From CAYXTW01 sp964452645 (GTDB lineage Bacteria > Zixibacteria > MSB-5A5 > GN15 > PGXB01): a stretch of DNA of 64,000 bases. This document shows, one piece after another, positions 43,614 through 51,758 of this stretch. Both the position numbers and the translations under genes were made by a program. The stretch is taken from NCBI GenBank assembly GCA_964452645.1, contig CAYVMO010000005.1, positions 62,001 to 126,000 on the forward strand, given 5' to 3'. The first letter of the stretch is position 1, and each line of letters begins with the position of its first letter. Under the pieces are notes generated by a model, which ran no database searches, had not been told where the DNA came from, and saw nothing but the letters and a program-made list of their open reading frames with translations.

Positions 43614-44462
43614 CTAAGCCTTTTTATTTTCTTCCTTATCCTCTATTAATTTTTGCTCGATAAGTCCGCCTTTTTTGTTTTTATCTGCAATCATTTTTTT
43701 AATTGAAGGCTCGGCCGGTAAATCTTCTGGCATAGTACCACCGATTTTTTCAATCGTATTTCTGACTTCTTTTCCAATTGTTTCATGTATCCGTTGAGCC
43801 GAAATGTCCCCAGTTATTTGACTTTTTGTTAGAGCTTCCTCAGTTTGTGTAATACGAAATTCATTAGCGGCAAGTTCGGCGCGGCCAGCTCGGTCCAATA
43901 TTTCTTCCTTGCGATCAATACCTTTCCTTACTTTTATAGCTTTGGGGTAAATACCATATAGACCCTTATAACCCGCAGCATGAAAAAGAGCGTAGTTTTG
44001 CACACCGGATTCGGAAGCGGCATCATTCAAGTGCTTATTTGCAGTTTTGACGCGCTCACGAAGTTCAATGCGCTTGTTTAAGTCATACCCCCTCTCGGCA
44101 ATTTCTTGTTTTCGGGTTTGAACAGCGAAATATGTTTGAGCGGTCGCAATTTCAAGCAATCGAGGATTTCCATTCATTGCAATTAAATATGCAGCATAAC
44201 GCGAAAGATAGTAATCCTTTTGTTTTCTTTTGGCTCCCTTACCTATTATTATCATTTTCACCTTAGGGTGGAAATGATTTTTGGGATCAGTACCACTACT
44301 TTCGCATGCCATAATTCCCTTTTCAATCACTGATTCAAATTTCTCCCAACGAGAATACCCCAGCGGCACTTGTAAATCACGAGCCATCCAATACTCAACG
44401 CCCGTATCAGACGTTCGCCTTATGCCATCAAGGGAACGATTAACTTTTTCTACGATATCCAT
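43614..44462 (-). CDS. dinD: DinD-like / BRO-N family protein
   Basis: 282 residues from the ATG at 44462 (GAGGGGG upstream). The N-terminal region YWMARDLQVPLGYSRWEKF is BRO-N-like, as in DNA damage-inducible protein D, followed by KDYYLSRYAAYLIAMNGNP and the characteristic HFHPKVKMI and YFAVQTRKQEIAERG. The C-terminal half is helical and charged. In E. coli DinD is SOS-induced and inhibits RecA filament functions. No classical CTGT-N8-ACAG LexA box is visible upstream. Begins the AT-rich accessory patch directly beside the tRNA. Confidence 0.85.
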   Translation of the reverse strand: MDIVEKVNRSLDGIRRTSDTGVEYWMARDLQVPLGYSRWEKFESVIEKGIMACESSGTDPKNHFHPKVKMIIIGKGAKRKQKDYYLSRYAAYLIAMNGNPRLLEIATAQTYFAVQTRKQEIAERGYDLNKRIELRERVKTANKHLNDAASESGVQNYALFHAAGYKGLYGIYPKAIKVRKGIDRKEEILDRAGRAELAANEFRITQTEEALTKSQITGDISAQRIHETIGKEVRNTIEKIGGTMPEDLPAEPSIKKMIADKNKKGGLIEQKLIEDKEENKKA

Positions 44463-44516
44463 TAGGGTTCCCCCTCTGTTAAAAATTAAAGTCACCATCT
44501 GCCGATAATAAATGAA

Positions 44517-44572
44517 ATTATGTGAGGGCTGTCAATGTTAAAATTTCATTATTATCACATAATATCACATAT
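44517..44572. promoter_or_regulatory. operator-like repeats between dinD and HTH gene
   Basis: ATTATGTGA (44517-44525) is the inverse of TCACATAAT (44555-44563). Next to the latter lies a 10-bp tandem direct repeat TATCACATAA/TATCACATAT (44553-44562, 44563-44572). Located in the 173-nt divergent promoter region, so both genes may share a regulator. Confidence 0.45.
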
Positions 44573-44635
44573 TTCCCTCTTGCTTTTCATTTTACTTTTT
44601 GCTATTATTTGATAAACTCAAATGGAGGATAATAT

Positions 44636-45055
44636 ATGAAAGCAGAAAAAGACATCGAAAAGAGAATTAAGGCAAAACAAGATGAGGTTCAACAGCTTAA
44701 GGAATCACTTGGAAAGGCAGAAGCTTATATAGAAGCGCTCCAAGAATCTTTGCGTCTTATTAAAAAGACGTCGGACCCCAATAGCGGTGTCCGCCCCGGA
44801 AGTATGATATTTAAGGCGCGGGTCGCCCTTAGAAGGGAGGGCAAATCTCTATATATTGATGAGTTACTGAAAAGAATGGGAATGGAAGTAAACAAAAAGA
44901 ATAAAATCTCTTTAAGCGGATCACTCGGTAGTTACGTGAGACAAAAATATATATTTACTCGCCCGGCACCGAATACGTTTGGTTTAATTGAATTTGATTC
45001 AATGGATGAAGATTTAGGTGAACCGCCCGAAGGTTTTGGCTTGGATAAAGATTAA
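44636..45055 (+). CDS. coiled-coil plus HARE-HTH-like winged-helix protein
   Basis: 139 residues, SD GGAGG. Residues 1-45 form a Lys/Glu coiled coil (IKAKQDEVQQLKESLGKAEAY). Residues 55-125 (GSMIFKARVALRREGKSLYIDELLKRMG ... LSGSLGSYVRQKYIFTRPAPNTFGLIEF) follow the HARE-HTH pattern, including the closing xTFGLxEF. Such domains occur in DNA-binding and restriction-associated proteins. Role here unknown. It is divergent from dinD and could bind the repeats between them. Confidence 0.65.
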   Translation: MKAEKDIEKRIKAKQDEVQQLKESLGKAEAYIEALQESLRLIKKTSDPNSGVRPGSMIFKARVALRREGKSLYIDELLKRMGMEVNKKNKISLSGSLGSYVRQKYIFTRPAPNTFGLIEFDSMDEDLGEPPEGFGLDKD

Positions 45056-45057
45056 TC

Positions 45058-45381
45058 TTATTTTTTCTTTTTATGCTGTTTCCATCTCGCCGAAGCCGCC
45101 TTTCTGGCCGCTTCAGAGCGTTGTTTTTTGGTAAGTTTTTTCGCTCGCGCTGGGCCACCTTTAAGTCCGCCTAAACGACCGAGCGCGACGGCGGCGAGAT
45201 TCTTACCCTCATCTTCTGGCTTTGGTTTCTTGACTTTTTTGCTGGCTTCGGGGTCGGTCGTTTCCTCGACGACCTCACTCGCCAATTTATTCAGGTCAAC
45301 CTTTTTATTCTTACTTGACCGCTTTGGTATATAGTAATTATATGCGTTTCCCCCCTCATATGTCAAGACTATATTTCTCAA
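45058..45381 (-). CDS. small Lys/Ala-rich protein with GGxKGGxARA motif
   Basis: 107 codons from a TTG at 45381, no SD. The C-terminal part AVALGRLGGLKGGPARAKKL and SEAARKAASARWKQHKKKK is a motif shared by many small bacterial proteins, histone-like in composition. A consensus promoter lies inside the first 15 codons, so the true start is probably downstream, for example the TTG at 45285, leaving 75 residues. Convergent with the HTH gene, 2 nt between stops. Confidence 0.55.
   Translation of the reverse strand: MRNIVLTYEGGNAYNYYIPKRSSKNKKVDLNKLASEVVEETTDPEASKKVKKPKPEDEGKNLAAVALGRLGGLKGGPARAKKLTKKQRSEAARKAASARWKQHKKKK
45337..45366 (-). promoter_or_regulatory. consensus sigma-70 promoter
   Basis: Minus strand TTGACA (45366-45361), 18-nt spacer with a G6 run, TATAAT (45342-45337); both hexamers are perfect. 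An inverted repeat TATCTA-AA-TAGATA (45391-45404) lies 25 nt upstream and may be an operator. Confidence 0.65.
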
Positions 45382-45406
45382 ACAGTCAAATATCTAAATA
45401 GATATA

Positions 45407-45679
45407 CTATTCATTGATAAATGGCCAATGATCTTTTGGGAGCCTCCCGAAACAACTATCAACCCGAATTATAATATGCGTTATTTGACCAAATCGTGAT
45501 TCAATTAATTTGCTTAATTCTTCTTTGGACAAATCAGTCCTAATAAAAATTGAAAAAGGGATATTATAAAACCAAAATTTTATTTCGGGCCTGGTATCCA
45601 GAAATTTGGTTAACTGATCTCTATCAACTTTAGTTTCAAATGCGCAGAAATATAGATTATTTGTTTTCACGTAAGTCAT
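45407..45679 (-). CDS. small hypothetical, possible Cas2/SinR-like fold
   Basis: 90 residues from the ATG at 45679 (AGAAAG 9 nt upstream, overlapping the upstream gene by 23 nt). A beta-alpha-beta pattern LYFCAFETKVDRDQLTKFLDT ... FSIFIRTDLSKEELSKLIESRF ... HIIIRVDSCFGRLPKDHWPFI resembles the ferredoxin-like SinR/Cas2-type small proteins. No CRISPR array or cas genes are near, so it is not a Cas adaptation protein. Fold guess only. Confidence 0.55.
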   Translation of the reverse strand: MTYVKTNNLYFCAFETKVDRDQLTKFLDTRPEIKFWFYNIPFSIFIRTDLSKEELSKLIESRFGQITHIIIRVDSCFGRLPKDHWPFINE

Positions 45680-46028
45680 CAATTTGTCTTTCTGGGGGAG
45701 TTATTATCTCATCATCGCTTATTAGCTTTGGCTCGCCGCCCTGTATTGCCATTTCTGCTTTTATTTTCTGAGCTAAAAACCACTCAGAGTGCAGCCTATC
45801 GGGATCGTGCCTCTGCCAATATTCATATTTGATTATTACATAGAATAGGAGAGCCAATATTAAAAATCCACAGAATACCTTTATAATGATTCCTTGTATA
45901 TTGAAAATTCCATAAAAACAGCACGGAATAACTACTATTATGAGCCATAAAAGGGGCGATAATATATTAGACCGATACTTGCGGCCAGACGTGAAATGGC
46001 TCATTATATTAAAGAATGATTCTGACAT
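45657..46028 (-). CDS. small two-helix membrane protein
   Basis: 123 residues from the ATG at 46028; a TTG at 46115 would extend it by 29 residues and neither start has a clear SD. Two adjacent membrane helices (LLWLIIVVIPCCFYGIF, VFCGFLILALLFYVII), then a cytosolic tail YEYWQRHDPDRLHSEWFLAQK. Overlaps the start of the SinR-like gene, so the two are coupled. Function unknown. Confidence 0.55.
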   Translation of the reverse strand: MSESFFNIMSHFTSGRKYRSNILSPLLWLIIVVIPCCFYGIFNIQGIIIKVFCGFLILALLFYVIIKYEYWQRHDPDRLHSEWFLAQKIKAEMAIQGGEPKLISDDEIITPPERQIDDLRENK

Positions 46029-46326
46029 CAGTGTCCAAAATTTAGTAAATCGTCTTATCTTGCGCAAGCATAGATTTAACAATCCGATATACTTTGTTTT
46101 TTTAATAAATTTCAAACTAACCCACTACCGCTTTTTTACTTGCTTCCAGAAGTAAAATTGTTATCTTATATATTGTTATCAGTTGTTCGGCATCAAAGAC
46201 AATTATGATGTCTGAAATATAAATCGGGTACTGCCGGGGTAAGGATGTAGGGTATCATTAAATAGTCAAATAGTCGGTTTTTCAACCTTACCGTGCAATG
46301 TGCCCCGGATACCGGGAGGCTATAAA

Positions 46327-49300
46327 ATGTCATATAAGAGAGTAACCATCTTAGTCATTACAGGGCTGATATTATTTCTTGGCGTTACGGTTTCGGGCAC
46401 CAATGACGCTCCCAAGCAGGGTTTAAATCCGGTTATCAAATTTAATCCGGATGCCCCGAAATATCCAGCTCTTCAACAAATGCAGCCGGTCAGCACTCTT
46501 GAAAGGCCGGAGCCGCCTAATGTCGTCGAAAATCCGTCAGCTATCATACCGCCCGTTTACTACTGCGAACCGCTCTATTACTACGATGATGTATCTTTCT
46601 ACTGGTTGATTCCTGACGAAAATTATCCGCTCGAAGAATATATCATGAGAATGACCCCGGCTGAAGGTTATGTCTGTTCGCTCAATACTGTCTGGATAGC
46701 GGTTTATGGTCCGGCGCATGTTAACACGCCGGGTATGCGCGTTACGCTTCGAGATTACGGATTGAATCTTATCGACACTGTCGATATTGACTGGGCGACG
46801 ATTGATGCGGCCGGTTTTGGTTATGTTTCGGCCGATTTCTCAACTCTCAACAATGGTCATGCCTATATTTTTGCCGATGGTGAGGAATTTTATATTGGCT
46901 GTCAGGTTATATCGGACGGTGATGATACGCTGGCGGTTCTCAGCGATGACGGTTCCAGCGCAACGGGGCGCATGTTGATGTACCTTGGCGATCCCTATAA
47001 CGGCTGGTACACCTGGACGGGGGATTATGCATTTTTATTTGACGCTGACGTTTGCTGTAACAAGATTCCATATTCCTATTGTCGAACGCAGGATTGGAAT
47101 TGTAGTGTCTATTATGTCTGGCCGCAACCCAATGAATTCAGCGATGATTTTTTTAATATGAGATTTTCGATCATCGGAGCCGACACCCTTAAAGAAATCG
47201 GCATCGCCTTCGATAGTGCTGCCACGGTTGGGACACCGGATGTGGATCTTTATGTCTGGGAAGATGACGGTTACGGATTTCCGGGCGCGGTCGTTCCCGG
47301 TTTCCCGGTCACGATTCCGTATTCGGAAATTCAGTGGTATCCCAATTACACTGTCTATACACTTACCGACACAGTTGTTTTCAGGGATGATTTTCACATC
47401 GGCTGGTCAACCAACGATGCCGACCCGACCTGGGTTGTGGCCGGATTGTCTGATGATGGTTCTTGTGGTTGGCTGCGGAGTTCCGTTTACAGCGACGGCG
47501 CCTATGAAACCATCCTCAATGGTTATGGCGTCGATGCCAATTTTCTTATTTATGCATATATGTGTATCGATGAGTATCCTGAATGCAGCAGGATATCCGA
47601 CTATTGTGATTTAACATGGTACTGGTATTTGCCTGATACTTATGGTGATGTCGGCTGCTATCAGAAGTTTTCGCCGCCCGGTTTAAGGTGTCGACTGGAA
47701 AAAATACGAGTTGCCCTGCACGATAACGGTGATCCGGATATTTATACTTACCCGTCCGAAATTCAGGTCTGGAGCGCCAATTTGTACTCCGGACTTCCGC
47801 AAGATAAAATGATTCAATTCACAATAGATCCTGAGGATTACATAATGTATCCGGGATGGCTCGAAGCCGATGTTGTATCATCATGGTATCATCCATTTCT
47901 TTTCGATAGAGATATCTGGGTCGGTATTGAGTCGTTTGCGCCGGATGTTGAGAGTGGTATCCGAACTTTATCCGATGGCGGCGAATGCCCCGAATATCAA
48001 AAATCATGTATGAAAAGCGATGCCGGTTTCAGTTATGTTTCTGATGACTGGGGCGAATATGTGAATTTTCTGATGGAGATTGACGTATGTTGTATCCCTT
48101 CCAATCCGCCACCCTGTTGGTCCGAGATCAGCTGGCCAACCTATGGTAAGGATTTCGGCCGCAGGCATAAGTCAATGGGTACTTTGAGTGACAATCCCCA
48201 GGGCACTCTTACCAAAGCCTGGCAATATACCGCCGGTCAGTTCGGTAATTTAAACAGCGCTGTTGTTTATAAAGATACTGTCGTTAATTATTTCCTTGAT
48301 CATATTGTCGCTCTTGACCTGAATACCGGAAATGAAATCTGGAAGGTAACCGACCCATCCGGATTGATAATCGGCGGCGGATGTTATGCCACACCGACAA
48401 TATATAATCTGGATCAATACGGCGAGGATCGAACCGTTGTTCTTACCCCGGGCGGTGATGCTAAAGCATTCTCGGCGCTTAATCTTACCGACGGTTCTGT
48501 CTTCTGGACGAACAATTTTGCGTTCCATCAAAATCATTTTATGACCTGGGGTTACTCGGTCGTGGTTGATTGCAACGGTACTCCCATTGTTTTTTATAAC
48601 GACGATAACGGCGATATCTATGCCGTCAACGTTATGGATGGTTCCTTATATAGTGGCTGGACTATGTCGGGGGGGCCCAATCCTCGGAATTTCGGAGGTT
48701 CAATAGGAAAAGGTGTAACCTATGGTCAGGAAACCGATCTACTCTATTTTGGAACCGATGATAATATTTTCGATGGGAACGTTATTGCTGTTGAACCATG
48801 CACCGGCGATGAAGTATGGGATTTAATGACCACAGCCGGGCATCAACTTCAATTCTTGGATCCTGATAGCTGGAATAATCCGCCGAATCAGCCCGAATCG
48901 CACTTCGGCGGGATTGCTTATGATCCGCCCTCCATGGCAATTGGTGCACCCACCCTGTACTTTGCTTCCTCATATAATCCATCCGGTGACAATTACTTCA
49001 GCGGCGGAATTCTTTATAGTGTCGACGCCGCTACCGGCAATCTGAATTGGGCCAATCTTTGCATCGCTGCCGATTACTGCGGCGTTACTTTAGACGATGA
49101 GGTTGTTATCAACTACGGCTGGTCGCCCTGGGTTACCGGATACGGCTACCAAAAAGGACCGACCGCGTTCTCGAAAACAACCGGGGCGATGATTTATACT
49201 CGGACCACCCGCAATCCCGGTCAGGATATCTTCATGCTGGCCGACGGAATGTTGAGTTGTCAGAACGAAGGTTCCGATATATTTATCGGCGGCTGCCGCA

Positions 49301-51453
49301 AAGATTTTCTCAACTTCTATGAATCGGAATGGCCGGGGCGAAACATCTTTCATCGTCGTTTTGCCGGTGGTTATAACTTCGCTCATCATTATGCACCATC
49401 GATGGTCGACGAGCATTTGTTGTTCTGTTACATGAATAAACTCATCTGCCTGACGCCCCAGGAGCTGCGTCCGCGTCTTGATATTCCAAGGTATCGGCTC
49501 AGCACGACCGTTGAATTCGGTGCCGTCGGCCCGGCCGTGGCTGTCTGGCCCGATCCGGCTGGCCCGCTCGGTCTTCCCGGCGCCATCGGAAATCTCGGCG
49601 GGGCACCTTTGACAATCGATTCGGTTCGTTTGGCCGATACCTCAAATGGCCTTATCCCGGATGATGCCGGCGAGCCGGGCGGGGCGCCGCTTGCTTTTGT
49701 CGAGCCGCGTTTGATTGACAGTATGGAGAAAATCGCCTCGAAATTCGCGAGCAATGTCGATCTTTTTCGGACATCAATCGGTGATGATTTTGCAGTCGAA
49801 AATGTCACCGGTATTTCTCGGAATAGGCGTAACTTGGCCGCCTTCGCGATTCCTTCATGGGTGGACGCGGCGTCATTAACACCGGCCGATGGCTCGATCA
49901 TTCCGGCACCGTCCAATTCTTTCGATTCCTCCGGTAGTTATGTTTCGATCACGGTTATGGTCCAGGGTGAGGATGTCCCTCGGGGATACACCGGAATGTA
50001 CCTTTATGTATATTCCGATGATCCTGACTATTTCCTTGACAGTGCCCTGATCGATGAGCCTAAATCATTGGCTCATGCGGTGCCGGTCATTCAACTGGGA
50101 ATTGTCGGGGGTTGCTTATATGATCATGTCGAGATGAGTTTCGGTATTGGCGGCAATAATTGGGCGCATATCTGGAACGCGACCATGCTGGCCAACGGGG
50201 ATTTTGCCAGTATCGAGATCGACGGAGATAATGGTGCTTTCTGGCAGGGGGCCTTTATTTTTGCCGCCGAAGGAACATTTTTGCCGCCGGGTAAACCGGG
50301 TCTGTTCTCGCAACGAGTGGCCCATTATGCGACCAACTGGTCGGCCGTCTACTCAATGGAATGGGAGTCGATTCTGCCCGATCCGGACTGTGTAGCGGGG
50401 CTATGTCCGCCGCAGCATCTCACCAATGTTTTGTTGGGGACGATATCGGATAATGGGTATAACTACCGTGATGTTTTTGGCGAAATGGTTACTTTTGCTT
50501 TTGTCGATTCGGTTCAGGATATGTGCGAGTACGACACGCTCGGTAATTGTACAAGATGGAACTGGAAGTACGCGCAAAGCGATGAATTCGGTGTCCAGCC
50601 GCCGTACAGAGGGGCGTGGACAATGGGCTTCAAAGGTTGTGCAACCGTTATGGGCGCTTATGACGAGCCGCGCCTGAATAACTTTTATATAGAAAAATTC
50701 GATTTCAGCGGCCGCTATGGACCGGTAAGTAATGTCTGGATGGGTGGTATGATTGATTATGATATCAATTATAATCATGGTCATAAACAGCAGGTTGCAG
50801 CGTATAATGCCGATTTGTCTTTGGCCTGGGCGTACACCTGTAACACCAAAGATAATGGCTGGGGATTCGTGAAAATTCCATTCGGGTGCGGTTACGACAA
50901 TCCGATGGTCAATGCCAAGACTATTGCCGCCCGGCAAGGTCCCTGGAACGATACGGCTGTCTGGCTCGACTCCGTTTATTACTGGATGTCGGCACTTAAT
51001 GGTGTCAGTCATCAGCCCGGGACCGATCCGGCGATATGCGCTTCCGACCCGGATGATCGTGATTTCTTTTTCACCGTTGGCGAGCTGGATATGCCGACCG
51101 GTCCGGATAGTTCGCTCACTATCGGTATTGCGGTTTTTGGTTTGCCTGATATTGCCGATGCCGATCAAGCTGTTACCTATTCGGAACTGGCGATTACGGC
51201 TGACAAATGGTGCGGCTTTTACCGCGGGGATTGCAATGATGACGGAAATATTGATCCGATCGATATTGCGCTTCTGATAGATTTCGTCCACTATAGTGGT
51301 CCGGGTCCGTATCCGTTTATGCATCTCGGTGATGTCGATTGTGATGGGAGCATAAATGATAGCGATATAATATACCTGATTCGCTATGTCTTCCAATGGG
51401 ATACGTCTCTGACGCCGCCGTTCCCGCCGCCGTGCGGCGAATGGGAATTATGA
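46327..51453 (+). CDS. giant secreted multidomain protein with beta-propeller and dockerin
   Basis: 1708 residues from the ATG at 46327 (GGGAGG 8 nt upstream; a GTG at 46300 is in frame). Signal peptide ending VTVSG. Residues about 80-600 hold three tandem repeats of about 180 residues, each starting with a cysteine-bearing motif (YYCEPLYYYDDVSFYW, YSYCRTQDWNCSVYYVW, SRISDYCDLTWYWYLP). About 610-1040 is a PQQ/WD-type beta-propeller (VVYKDTVVNYFLDHIVALDLNTGNEIW, LYSVDAATGNLNWA). A C-terminal dockerin-like pair (GDCNDDGNIDPIDIALLIDF and GDVDCDGSINDSDIIYLI) ends it. No catalytic residues recognised. Exported, probably surface or extracellular. Confidence 0.88.
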   Translation: MSYKRVTILVITGLILFLGVTVSGTNDAPKQGLNPVIKFNPDAPKYPALQQMQPVSTLERPEPPNVVENPSAIIPPVYYCEPLYYYDDVSFYWLIPDENYPLEEYIMRMTPAEGYVCSLNTVWIAVYGPAHVNTPGMRVTLRDYGLNLIDTVDIDWATIDAAGFGYVSADFSTLNNGHAYIFADGEEFYIGCQVISDGDDTLAVLSDDGSSATGRMLMYLGDPYNGWYTWTGDYAFLFDADVCCNKIPYSYCRTQDWNCSVYYVWPQPNEFSDDFFNMRFSIIGADTLKEIGIAFDSAATVGTPDVDLYVWEDDGYGFPGAVVPGFPVTIPYSEIQWYPNYTVYTLTDTVVFRDDFHIGWSTNDADPTWVVAGLSDDGSCGWLRSSVYSDGAYETILNGYGVDANFLIYAYMCIDEYPECSRISDYCDLTWYWYLPDTYGDVGCYQKFSPPGLRCRLEKIRVALHDNGDPDIYTYPSEIQVWSANLYSGLPQDKMIQFTIDPEDYIMYPGWLEADVVSSWYHPFLFDRDIWVGIESFAPDVESGIRTLSDGGECPEYQKSCMKSDAGFSYVSDDWGEYVNFLMEIDVCCIPSNPPPCWSEISWPTYGKDFGRRHKSMGTLSDNPQGTLTKAWQYTAGQFGNLNSAVVYKDTVVNYFLDHIVALDLNTGNEIWKVTDPSGLIIGGGCYATPTIYNLDQYGEDRTVVLTPGGDAKAFSALNLTDGSVFWTNNFAFHQNHFMTWGYSVVVDCNGTPIVFYNDDNGDIYAVNVMDGSLYSGWTMSGGPNPRNFGGSIGKGVTYGQETDLLYFGTDDNIFDGNVIAVEPCTGDEVWDLMTTAGHQLQFLDPDSWNNPPNQPESHFGGIAYDPPSMAIGAPTLYFASSYNPSGDNYFSGGILYSVDAATGNLNWANLCIAADYCGVTLDDEVVINYGWSPWVTGYGYQKGPTAFSKTTGAMIYTRTTRNPGQDIFMLADGMLSCQNEGSDIFIGGCRKDFLNFYESEWPGRNIFHRRFAGGYNFAHHYAPSMVDEHLLFCYMNKLICLTPQELRPRLDIPRYRLSTTVEFGAVGPAVAVWPDPAGPLGLPGAIGNLGGAPLTIDSVRLADTSNGLIPDDAGEPGGAPLAFVEPRLIDSMEKIASKFASNVDLFRTSIGDDFAVENVTGISRNRRNLAAFAIPSWVDAASLTPADGSIIPAPSNSFDSSGSYVSITVMVQGEDVPRGYTGMYLYVYSDDPDYFLDSALIDEPKSLAHAVPVIQLGIVGGCLYDHVEMSFGIGGNNWAHIWNATMLANGDFASIEIDGDNGAFWQGAFIFAAEGTFLPPGKPGLFSQRVAHYATNWSAVYSMEWESILPDPDCVAGLCPPQHLTNVLLGTISDNGYNYRDVFGEMVTFAFVDSVQDMCEYDTLGNCTRWNWKYAQSDEFGVQPPYRGAWTMGFKGCATVMGAYDEPRLNNFYIEKFDFSGRYGPVSNVWMGGMIDYDINYNHGHKQQVAAYNADLSLAWAYTCNTKDNGWGFVKIPFGCGYDNPMVNAKTIAARQGPWNDTAVWLDSVYYWMSALNGVSHQPGTDPAICASDPDDRDFFFTVGELDMPTGPDSSLTIGIAVFGLPDIADADQAVTYSELAITADKWCGFYRGDCNDDGNIDPIDIALLIDFVHYSGPGPYPFMHLGDVDCDGSINDSDIIYLIRYVFQWDTSLTPPFPPPCGEWEL

Positions 51454-51525
51454 TATGTTTCAGCCGATTGATTTATCGCAGACAGACATATCGGTGTAAA
51501 AAGCCCGATTAGTCAAAAAAATCTG

Positions 51526-51553
51526 TTGACAATTCAAAGAAATATCGTATAAT
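51526..51553 (+). promoter_or_regulatory. promoter of the cysteine (reverse transsulfuration) operon
   Basis: TTGACA (51526-51531), 16-nt spacer, TATAAT (51548-51553); both hexamers match consensus. The transcription start would be near 51560, about 12 nt before the leader-peptide ATG. Confidence 0.8.
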
Positions 51554-51571
51554 CATATAAAAGAGGATAAT

Positions 51572-51679
51572 ATGTATCTTATTAGCCGAGATTTAAAAGA
51601 AGATTCGATCCGCTTGAATGTGCTGATCTGCGGCTGTAATTGTTGTTATGGTCAAAAGGACCGGAAAAACGGAGGCTAA
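51572..51679 (+). CDS. cysteine-rich leader peptide
   Basis: 35-residue ORF with SD AGAGG (51562-51566) and ATG at 51572, stop TAA at 51677. It begins MYLISRDLKEDS. Residues 20-25 read CGCNCC, four Cys codons at 51629, 51635, 51641 and 51644 (TGC, TGT, TGT, TGT). Placed between a consensus promoter and an intrinsic terminator in front of cysteine-forming enzymes, it has the form of an attenuation leader whose translation reports Cys-tRNA charging. The peptide itself has no other recognisable function. Confidence 0.75.
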   Translation: MYLISRDLKEDSIRLNVLICGCNCCYGQKDRKNGG

Positions 51680-51719
51680 TGGCATAATATAGCGAAAACC
51701 TCTGTTATTAATCCGGTCC
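51658..51719 (+). promoter_or_regulatory. antiterminator of the cysteine attenuator
   Basis: GGACCGGA (51658-51665), inside the leader ORF after the Cys codons, is perfectly complementary over 8 nt to TCCGGTCC (51712-51719). A second nested helix GAGG (51672-51675) / CCTC (51699-51702) extends it. TCCGGTCC contains five bases of the 5' arm of the terminator, so the two structures exclude each other. Ribosomes stalled at the early Cys codons leave GGACCGGA free. Ribosomes reaching the stop codon cover it. Confidence 0.72.
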
Positions 51720-51743
51720 ACAGATTATCCGTGGGCCTTTTTT
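51715..51743 (+). terminator. attenuator terminator before the cysteine operon
   Basis: GGTCCAC (51715-51721) pairs with GTGGGCC (51731-51737) in a 7-bp stem with one G-U and a 9-nt loop, followed by six T (51738-51743). Only 15 nt separate the T run from the ATG of the synthase gene, so it can only be a conditional terminator. The SD (GGAG) lies just after it. Confidence 0.85.
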
Positions 51744-51758
51744 ATTTGGAGAAATGTT

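Noticed and set aside
44463..44635. LexA box for dinD
   Set aside because: No CTGT-N8-ACAG or Gram-positive-type GAAC-N4-GTTC site is present; the repeats there have a different sequence.
45407..45679. Cas2 of a CRISPR system
   Set aside because: Only a vague fold similarity; no repeats, spacers or other cas genes occur in the window.
43510..46300. Integrated element bounded by a duplicated tRNA end
   Set aside because: No second copy of the tRNA 3' segment (GGACTCGGCGGG) and no integrase gene were found up to 46.3 kb.
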